From an uncultured Chthoniobacterales bacterium (GTDB lineage: Bacteria > Verrucomicrobiota > Verrucomicrobiae > Chthoniobacterales > UBA10450), in NCBI GenBank assembly GCA_955652855.1, contig CATPCN010000559.1, forward strand, positions 1 to 5,170: a DNA stretch of 5,170 nt, read 5' to 3'. Numbering within the stretch: the stretch's first letter is position 1; every line of letters starts with the position of its first letter. Positions 1 to 5,170 of this stretch are shown piece by piece. The position numbers were made by a program, and so were the translations under genes. A model generated the notes under the pieces. The model was not told where the DNA came from. It saw only the letters and a list, made by a program, of their open reading frames with translations, and made no database searches.

Positions 1-440
1 CCAAGCGTTTTGTCATAAAGCTCAACGCCTTCGAGATTTTTTCGCTCCCAACTTCCGTGACGGATGAGCGCGTCGGCTTGCGGAATTTTTCGGGCGACGC
101 TCAACAGAAGCGAAAATGCATGTTCGGCCGTGGAAATAGTATTGCCGCCGGGCGCGTTCATCACGATCACGCCGCGCCGCGTCGCCGTTTCAACATCGAC
201 ATTGTCCACGCCGACGCCGGCGCGACCGACCACGCGCAGTTGCGCACCCGCATTCAGAACTGCGGCGGTCACTTTCGTCTGACTACGCACGACGATCGCG
301 CTGAATTGCGGAATGATTTCGACGAGCTCGGATTCACTTAGGCCGGTGCGCGTGACAACTTCGAGCGCACCATCGCGCGACAACTCTTCCGCGCCGCGAG
401 GAGAAATCGGATCGGCAATGAGAATCTTCGGCGCTTGCAT
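1..440 (-). CDS. serA: D-3-phosphoglycerate dehydrogenase, N-terminal part (runs off left edge)
   Basis: SerA oxidises 3-phosphoglycerate with NAD+ to 3-phosphohydroxypyruvate, the first step of cytosolic serine synthesis. Reading leftward from ATG at 438-440, 146 complete codons are visible and the frame is open to the edge. The N-terminus MQAPKILIADPIS is the first strand of the substrate-binding domain. VRSQTKVT (residues 51-58), GRAGVGVDNVD (72-82) and NAPGGNTISTAEHAF (95-109) are hallmark blocks of the D-isomer 2-hydroxyacid dehydrogenase family in its SerA branch. The Rossmann GxGxxG motif, the catalytic Arg/Glu/His and any C-terminal regulatory (ACT) domain lie outside the window, so allosteric serine control cannot be judged. 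The start lies 13 bp after the stop of the permease gene. No purine-rich Shine-Dalgarno sequence is visible in that gap, so translation may be coupled to the upstream gene. Other 2-hydroxyacid dehydrogenases are less likely, given the exact RAGVGVDNVD and NTISTAEH blocks. Confidence 0.95.
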   Translation of the reverse strand, partial: MQAPKILIADPISPRGAEELSRDGALEVVTRTGLSESELVEIIPQFSAIVVRSQTKVTAAVLNAGAQLRVVGRAGVGVDNVDVETATRRGVIVMNAPGGNTISTAEHAFSLLLSVARKIPQADALIRHGSWERKNLEGVELYDKTL

Positions 441-453
441 CCAGAATGGGCGC

Positions 454-2319
454 TCAACCGAAGATCACGAGCCGGATCGAGTCGGGCAATTGTTGCGCGA
501 CATTGTTGGCGACATTGCCACGAAGAAGATTGGTGAGCGTTGTGCGATGCGACGCGCCGATGATCAAATAATCAACGCCCATCGTCGCGGAAAGATCGAG
601 AATGGTAGCAGCGGCGTCTTCGCTCACGGCATAAACTGGAACAACGCAAATATCGCGTTCGGCGCCTAACTTCATCATAAGCGCCATGATGGCCTGCGCT
701 TCGGGATCGTCCTGCCATTTTGCGCGGCCGAGTCGCGTGGCGCCATAATAAACGGCGATTTCTTTGACAAAAAGCACACATAGCACTGCTTTGCGCAATT
801 GCGCTTCATCCAAAGCGAAACTGAGCACCGGAGTAATGCCGCGCGCCGCGACCATGATCTTTTGTCCTTCTTCCAATCGCGGCTGCATCGTCGCGACGAG
901 ATCGGGCGAAACCATTTCGGCAACCTGACGCGTCACGGTGAGAGTCGTTAGGCCAGAACGTTTTTGCGTGTAGAAACGTAGGGCCAGCCCGACTCCTAAA
1001 ACAGCAACAACGAACTGAAGCGCGTCCAATTTTGTGTGCGCGAGCGTTAGTTCGACGAAAAATAAGATCGTGAACGTGACACCGAACAGGACACGGTCGT
1101 GCAATTTTACGGGCAAGCCGCGGTTGAACGCGCACGAGCCGAGATTGACCGTGATCGCGCCGACGACACCGATCGCATAAAGGCCGGCCAACGCGCTGAA
1201 GTTCGCCGTCGCGACAATTACGATCACGGGCAATCCGACCGCGATCAGCAACGGAATCTGCGGAACGCCATGTCGATTCAACCGCGTGAATTGTCGCGGC
1301 ATCTCGCGATCGCGCGCCATCATGTAAAGCAATCCGATCATGGCGACGATCGCGGTGTTTGCGGCGCTGAGCAGCAACAGGAAAAAAACGATGCCGACGA
1401 TCCAGCCGAACGTTTGCCCGAAGAGCGGCCCGAAATTGACGGCGCCAAAATATTCGCCGATGAAGCGCAAGGCATCTTCGCTGCGAAGAGCGAGCGCATC
1501 GCGCACGGTGTGCGGGCCGTCGGCCAATTGCACGGTCGCGTTTGGATTGATCGACAACATCGCCCAACCAAGCAGCGCTGTTCCGAGAACGACCTCGATC
1601 GCAACCGGCCAGATCGCTTTCGATGCTTCGCGCCCGACCTTCGGTTCGGCAATGCTCGAGCCCGGATCAAGTTTCATCACTCCGGTGAGATTCGCGATCG
1701 CTTCGACGCCGCTAAGCGCGAGAATCACGCTGACGAATTGCACCCAAAGCTTTTCGAAACTTTCGTGCGGCCGCTCCAGATGTTGCAGAGTGAGATGCGG
1801 CGCGCTCATCCCGATCAAAATCACGACCACGATCACGGTCGGTACGGCTAGAGCGACGGCGACGCTTCCGCTATGTCGCGGGCCGAAATAATTTATCCCG
1901 CCCATCACGAGCAGCACAGCCACCGTCGAAATGACGATGTGCTGTTTGAGAATTGGAATGCTGAAGTAACTGAGGGCCGCCCAGCCGCTAAGCGCGGCGG
2001 TCACGGTTAGATCCGCAACGAGCAAGAGCGCGCCAACCACCGCGAGCAAGCGGCTTTGCGATCTCGCCGCGGAATACACGCCGCCTCCTTCCGGAAAGTA
2101 GCGACAGATGACCGCGTAATTTATTCCAACGAGAAGGGTGAGAATGCAGACTGCGAGAATAATCGGGAACGACGCGAAGCCGGCGGCGAGAAACGCGAGG
2201 CCGATGACGTAGGCTTTGCTCGTTCCCCAATCGCCGTAGAGCAGAGCGGCAGCGCGTTTCCAATCGACATTGCGCGGGCGATGAACGTGCGTGCCCTCCG
2301 TGGAAATCAGATCAGCCAT
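454..2319 (-). CDS. KimA/YdaO-like APC/KUP-superfamily permease (probable K+ transporter) with C-terminal USP-like domain
   Basis: This is an inner-membrane transporter of 621 residues. The first ~450 residues hold about 12 hydrophobic segments (roughly 15-45, 48-72, 90-116, 128-145, 152-172, 190-212, 236-256, 304-334, 354-371, 376-396, 409-425, 432-449). They carry APC landmarks: FPEGGGVY (75-82) after helix 2, SGVEAIAN (203-210) in helix 6, AANT (319-322) and MARDREMPRQF (334-344). YGDWGTSKAY (28-37) resembles both the Kup first-helix motif and the KimA equivalent. By alignment from memory with Bacillus KimA, its K+-site residues have counterparts D30, Y37, D103, T107, S111, S203 (Thr in KimA), E206 and Y381. 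Residues ~485-621 are a cytosolic alpha/beta domain ending in a USP-type strand and loop, IIGASHRTTLTNLLRGN (586-602). The length is close to KimA (about 607), which also ends in a USP-like domain. The ATG at 2317-2319 is preceded by a good Shine-Dalgarno sequence. The gene lies 24 bp after the methyltransferase and 13 bp before serA. An amino-acid substrate cannot be excluded; annotation pipelines may call it simply an APC family permease. Confidence 0.87.
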   Translation of the reverse strand: MADLISTEGTHVHRPRNVDWKRAAALLYGDWGTSKAYVIGLAFLAAGFASFPIILAVCILTLLVGINYAVICRYFPEGGGVYSAARSQSRLLAVVGALLLVADLTVTAALSGWAALSYFSIPILKQHIVISTVAVLLVMGGINYFGPRHSGSVAVALAVPTVIVVVILIGMSAPHLTLQHLERPHESFEKLWVQFVSVILALSGVEAIANLTGVMKLDPGSSIAEPKVGREASKAIWPVAIEVVLGTALLGWAMLSINPNATVQLADGPHTVRDALALRSEDALRFIGEYFGAVNFGPLFGQTFGWIVGIVFFLLLLSAANTAIVAMIGLLYMMARDREMPRQFTRLNRHGVPQIPLLIAVGLPVIVIVATANFSALAGLYAIGVVGAITVNLGSCAFNRGLPVKLHDRVLFGVTFTILFFVELTLAHTKLDALQFVVAVLGVGLALRFYTQKRSGLTTLTVTRQVAEMVSPDLVATMQPRLEEGQKIMVAARGITPVLSFALDEAQLRKAVLCVLFVKEIAVYYGATRLGRAKWQDDPEAQAIMALMMKLGAERDICVVPVYAVSEDAAATILDLSATMGVDYLIIGASHRTTLTNLLRGNVANNVAQQLPDSIRLVIFG

Positions 2320-2328
2320 TGCGACGGA

Positions 2329-2337
2329 CTTTCCCTT
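2329..2337 (-). promoter_or_regulatory. Shine-Dalgarno site of the permease gene
   Basis: On the minus strand the 24-bp gap between the methyltransferase stop and the permease ATG contains the purine tract AAGGGAAAG, ending 9 nt before the ATG. This fixes the start at 2319 and is the only convincing Shine-Dalgarno sequence at a gene junction in this window. Confidence 0.6.
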
Positions 2338-2343
2338 GTGCGC

Positions 2344-3423
2344 TTAACTGCTGGCAAGTTCTTTCTCGGACTTGCTTTGCAAATGAACGGCCACTTCGAT
2401 TTCAGCCGTCTGTGGAAACATGTCCACCGGCGTCACGGATTCGATGGTGAATCGCTCGCGCAATTCCGCCAGATCGCGCGCTAGCGTGGACGGATTGCAG
2501 GAAATGTAAACGAGTGTTGCCGGGACAAGATCGACAATGGTTCGGCGCGTCTGCGCGGTCAGGCCAGTCGCCGGTGGATCGACAATCACAACCGTTTTTG
2601 TGGTGTCGCCCGATTTGAGAGCGCTCGTCAAATGCTCGTCGAGATCACCGGCGATATAATTTTCCTTTGGCGTCGCATTCGCGCGTGCCGCTTCGATCGC
2701 GAAACGGTCCCAATCAATTCCAATGACGCGTGCAAACCGATCGCGTAATCGTTTCGCGAAAAATCCGGAGCCGCAAAATGCGTCGATCAAAAGTTCGTGA
2801 TCGGTCGAGATCAAACTCGCCACATGTTCGCGCAACGCTTTTGCGACCGCGTCGTTTGCTTGCGAGAAAACGCGCGGGCTCGATTGCGCGCGCAAAGTGT
2901 AATGGCCGTCGCGCACGCGCCCGCGGCGAAGATCGACAAGCGCGTTGTTCACTTCGGCCTCGGCGATCGGGCAACGCTCTATGTCGACCAAATGGTGCGA
3001 ATCGCGGTGAAAAAATCCGATGACGCCATCGAGCGCGTGAACGGTTACCCGATTTCGATAAGCGTAGGGAAGCGGCGAGGGGATGATCGGCCGCATCGGC
3101 GCGTCGTTGATGCGCCCGATTCGGCGAAGAATTTCGCGCACCTGTCGCGCTTTTAGTTCCAGCTGATGCGCGTAATCGATGTGTTGATAACTGCAGCCGC
3201 CGCAGCGGCCGAAGTACGGACATTGTGGCGCAACGCGCAGCGGCGATTTCTCGATCACGTCGTCGAGCTCAGCTTCCGCGAATTGTTTTTTCTCGCGCAC
3301 GATGCGCGCCGCCACGCGTTCGCCCTCGATCGTGTACGGAACAAAAACGGCTTTGCCGTTTTCGCGCGCGACGCCTTTGCCGCCAAAAGCGACGTCTTCG
3401 ATTGTTAGATCGACAGTACGCAC
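2344..3423 (-). CDS. rlmD: 23S rRNA (uracil-5-)-methyltransferase, RlmD/RumA family (TrmA superfamily)
   Basis: This SAM-dependent enzyme is expected to make 5-methyluridine in RNA, U1939 of 23S rRNA if it is a true RlmD. The 359 residues show a TRAM RNA-binding domain (~1-58, with IEDVAFGGKGVAR at 8-20). An iron-sulfur site follows: C68, C74 and C77 in CPYFGRCGGC, plus C151 in ERCPIAE. FSQAN (186-190) matches the SAM-binding FxQxN block, and IDAFCGSGFF (213-222) is SAM motif I. VDPPATG (281-287), the nucleophile C309 in YISCNPSTLARD (306-317) and the general base E343 in AEIEVAV (340-346) complete the active site. It is shorter than E. coli RlmD (433); the region between C151 and motif I is reduced. 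The normally invariant Arg of DPxR is Ala285. The start is GTG at 3421-3423, where the TRAM homology begins; no strong Shine-Dalgarno precedes it and a hairpin occupies the 28-bp gap after the kinase. The TRAM domain argues against TrmA and RlmC; the target nucleotide is inferred, not shown. Confidence 0.92.
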   Translation of the reverse strand: MRTVDLTIEDVAFGGKGVARENGKAVFVPYTIEGERVAARIVREKKQFAEAELDDVIEKSPLRVAPQCPYFGRCGGCSYQHIDYAHQLELKARQVREILRRIGRINDAPMRPIIPSPLPYAYRNRVTVHALDGVIGFFHRDSHHLVDIERCPIAEAEVNNALVDLRRGRVRDGHYTLRAQSSPRVFSQANDAVAKALREHVASLISTDHELLIDAFCGSGFFAKRLRDRFARVIGIDWDRFAIEAARANATPKENYIAGDLDEHLTSALKSGDTTKTVVIVDPPATGLTAQTRRTIVDLVPATLVYISCNPSTLARDLAELRERFTIESVTPVDMFPQTAEIEVAVHLQSKSEKELASS

Positions 3424-3427
3424 AACG

Positions 3428-3448
3428 TGGCGCTCGTGGACGACGCCA
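3428..3448 (-). promoter_or_regulatory. Small hairpin in the kinase-rlmD gap, covering the rlmD ribosome-binding region
   Basis: On the minus strand TGGCG pairs with CGCCA (5 bp), then TCG pairs with CGA (3 bp) around a TCCA loop, with one bulged G. The stem fills most of the 28-bp gap between the kinase stop and the GTG start of the methyltransferase, ending 4 nt before that GTG. No T-run follows, so it is not a typical intrinsic terminator. It could affect translation initiation or RNA processing, or be chance in GC-rich DNA. Confidence 0.3.
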
Positions 3449-3451
3449 ATC

Positions 3452-5170
3452 CTAAGTCGAAACAGCTTCGGAACGCGTGATGCGCTCGATGGCGGCTTCG
3501 AGTTTTTCCAGATTCACCGGCTTGACCAGATGTGCGAAAAAGCCGGCCTGCAAACTTCTCTCGATGTCGCCGTTCATGCCGAAGCCGCTGATCGCAATTC
3601 CAGGCATGCCCGAGAGCGCGCGAAGGTAACTCATGAGCTCGATGCCGGTGCCATCGGGCAGCGCGATGTCGCTGATGAGAAGATCGAACTGATTACGTCC
3701 CGCGGTTTCCATGGCCGAGCGCAGGGTGTGAGCCGTCGCGACGAGATGACCGCGGCGAGCGAGCAATCTTTCCAGCGCCGCGCAAGTGTCCTCATGATCG
3801 TCGACCAACAAAATGCGCAGAGCGTTCTGCGGAGTTTCCGGGGTGTTCGCTGCAAGCGGCGTCGATTGTTGACGCGGCGAAACGGTTTGCATCGTCAGCA
3901 ACAATGTCGATCCGCGATCACGGCCTTCACTTTTTGCGATCAACGTTCCGCCGTGCGCTTGCGCGAGCGATTTGGAAATGGCCAGGCCCAAACCGAGACC
4001 GCCGAAGCGATGCTGAAAGGATTGATCGCCTTGTTCAAACGGACTGAAGATCCGTTCCATGATTGCGGGATCCATACCGATCCCCGTGTCGCGCACGCTG
4101 ATCGCTACAATTTGCGGCGCGGTGTTCGAGGAAGAAATAACGATCTCGCCATTTTCGCCGGTGAACTTGATCGCGTTCTTGAGCAGATTCCAAATGATTT
4201 GCTGAAACTTCGCTGCGTCCGCCATGACGTGATGCGCACCGGCGCAAAGATCGAGATGCAAATGCAGTCGCCGCGTGTTCACTTCTCTGCGGAACATTTC
4301 GACGACGTCGAGCAGTGCCTGATGCACGTCGATTAGATCGAGCTTCAACTGCAATTTGTTTCGCGCTATCCGGGTAAGATCGAGGAGATCGTCAATCAGG
4401 CGGCTTTCCAATTCCACGTTGCGGCGGATCATCGCGAGCGAAGATTTTGTGTCGTCAGATTGATGAGAATCGCTTTCGAGCACATCCAACGCGGCCATGA
4501 CCGGAGTGAGCGGCGTGCGCAATTCGTGTGAAAGCATCGCGAGAAAATTATCCTTCGTGCGATTAGCTGCTTCGACCGCGTCCTTTTGTTGCTCGATGGC
4601 GATTTCGGCGCGTCTGCGTTCCGCCATGCCCGCCGAGAGCGCGACCGCAGTCCCGATCAGCACGGCCGTGGCGCTTTGCAGAATGATTAGCGAATGATTT
4701 TCGCTCTCCAGGACGAACGGACCAAAGTTGTGCAGCGTTCCCCAAATCGCGAGCGCCGAGAGAATGAAAATACCGGTGGCCGTTTCGCGTTGGGTGAATC
4801 GAAAGGCAGTCCAGACCACAATCGGCCCGCAGAGAAACGAGATCGGATAATTCCTGGCGGAAATCGGAAACCATCCGCCAAAAACGATTTCGCCCAGGGC
4901 TAGGAGCAAAAGCAGCAGAAGACCGACTTCAATTATTTCGCCGCGGCTCCAACGGCGTGTCGGCGCGACGCACCAAAGAATGATTAGCGGAGCGACGAGC
5001 AGATCTCCAGTCGTGTCGCCAAGCCACCAAGTGATCCAAATCGCGCCGTAATCCGCCCAGTTCGCGAATCCGCCGAGCGCAAGACCCGTTAGGCCCAATG
5101 TCGGACTGATAATCGCGCTCAGTATTGCGGCGATCGCGAATTTGAAAACATCCCGCGCGCGATCGAAGAC
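3452..5170 (-). CDS. MASE1-type hybrid sensor histidine kinase/response regulator, N-terminus beyond right edge
   Basis: This membrane sensor kinase autophosphorylates on His and carries its own receiver. The frame is open from base 5170 to the TAG at 3452-3454, giving 572 visible residues; the true start lies outside. About six hydrophobic segments (visible residues ~9-34, 43-67, 79-101, 108-125, 131-152, 159-181) form the end of a MASE1-like domain, with the signature WWLGDTTGDLLVAPLI (48-63). A short basic/acidic coiled coil (~182-209) leads to HisKA with LSHELRTPLTP (phospho-His 215). HATPase_c follows, with N328 and N332 in WNLLKNAIKF, D361 in RDTGIGM, FSPFEQGD (375-382) and the G-rich lid near 390-405. 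After a Pro/Thr/Gln-rich linker (~427-450) comes a receiver with D457/D458, phospho-acceptor D501, S528 and K550. All catalytic positions are intact. No PAS, HPt or DNA-binding output domain is visible, so a partner elsewhere probably completes the relay. The signal is unknown. The methyltransferase gene follows 28 bp downstream. Confidence 0.93.
   Translation of the reverse strand, partial: VFDRARDVFKFAIAAILSAIISPTLGLTGLALGGFANWADYGAIWITWWLGDTTGDLLVAPLIILWCVAPTRRWSRGEIIEVGLLLLLLLALGEIVFGGWFPISARNYPISFLCGPIVVWTAFRFTQRETATGIFILSALAIWGTLHNFGPFVLESENHSLIILQSATAVLIGTAVALSAGMAERRRAEIAIEQQKDAVEAANRTKDNFLAMLSHELRTPLTPVMAALDVLESDSHQSDDTKSSLAMIRRNVELESRLIDDLLDLTRIARNKLQLKLDLIDVHQALLDVVEMFRREVNTRRLHLHLDLCAGAHHVMADAAKFQQIIWNLLKNAIKFTGENGEIVISSSNTAPQIVAISVRDTGIGMDPAIMERIFSPFEQGDQSFQHRFGGLGLGLAISKSLAQAHGGTLIAKSEGRDRGSTLLLTMQTVSPRQQSTPLAANTPETPQNALRILLVDDHEDTCAALERLLARRGHLVATAHTLRSAMETAGRNQFDLLISDIALPDGTGIELMSYLRALSGMPGIAISGFGMNGDIERSLQAGFFAHLVKPVNLEKLEAAIERITRSEAVST

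Noticed and set aside
57..341. Plus-strand ORFs opposite the left end
   Set aside because: They are antisense to serA, whose minus-strand translation matches the family block by block.
1099..1851. Plus-strand ORF of 250 codons opposite the permease
   Set aside because: The translation is dominated by Arg, Asp, His and Gln with no domain-like pattern, typical of an antisense shadow of hydrophobic membrane-protein codons.
2056..2484. Plus-strand ORF of 142 codons spanning the permease-rlmD junction
   Set aside because: It covers the ends of two strongly supported genes and the permease Shine-Dalgarno site, and has no recognisable motif.
3428..3448. Intrinsic transcription terminator after the kinase
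   Set aside because: The stem is short and bulged, and there is no T-run on its 3' side before the next start codon.
3302..4336. Plus-strand ORF of 344 codons opposite rlmD and the kinase
   Set aside because: It lies antisense across two well-supported genes, crosses their junction, and its translation shows no recognisable domain. Long antisense ORFs are expected in GC-rich codon-biased DNA.
3452..5098. TTG at 5096-5098 as the kinase start
   Set aside because: The frame continues without a stop to base 5170 and the extra 24 residues are hydrophobic MASE1-like sequence, so the gene is simply cut by the window edge.
1..5170. tRNA/rRNA genes, CRISPR arrays, insertion sequences, riboswitches or a defence system
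   Set aside because: Coding sequence fills the window except for gaps of 13, 24 and 28 bp. None of these signatures was seen, including any c-di-AMP-type leader ahead of the permease.

Overview
The window is one tightly packed, co-directional block on the minus strand. It holds four protein genes separated by only 13 to 28 bp, with no RNA gene, mobile element or CRISPR array. In transcription order (right to left) they are: the 3' part of a MASE1-type hybrid histidine kinase/response regulator (cut by the right edge), an RlmD/RumA-type rRNA uracil-C5 methyltransferase, a KimA/YdaO-like cation or amino-acid permease of the APC/KUP superfamily with a C-terminal universal-stress-protein (USP)-like domain, and the 5' third of D-3-phosphoglycerate dehydrogenase serA (cut by the left edge). 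No gene-free stretch exceeds 30 bp.

The organism is a bacterium of moderately high GC. The SerA N-terminus, the MASE1/HisKA/REC kinase style and the base composition (many CGATCG words) would suit a soil Verrucomicrobiota member (Chthoniobacterales-like) or a neighbouring phylum. This is an impression, not a demonstration.

Right region (3452-5170): the kinase has about six visible membrane helices, a short coiled coil, HisKA, HATPase_c and a C-terminal receiver, all with intact catalytic residues. Its reading frame stays open to the window edge, so the TTG at 5098 is not its start. Middle (2344-3423): the methyltransferase has a TRAM domain, a four-Cys iron-sulfur site and catalytic Cys/Glu, but it is short and lacks the usual Arg of the DPxR motif. 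Left-middle (454-2319): the permease keeps the residues that coordinate K+ in KimA, while its USP domain has lost the usual nucleotide-binding glycine/serine pattern. Left (1-440): serA.

The spacing suggests one transcript whose promoter lies beyond the right edge. The genes do not form an obvious pathway. A membrane sensor, an rRNA modification enzyme, a probable K+ transporter and the first enzyme of serine synthesis look like a housekeeping/osmo-ionic cluster. No defence, mobile or clearly novel system was found. The most interesting points are the permease-USP architecture, the atypical methyltransferase, and a hairpin that occupies the ribosome-binding region of the methyltransferase.
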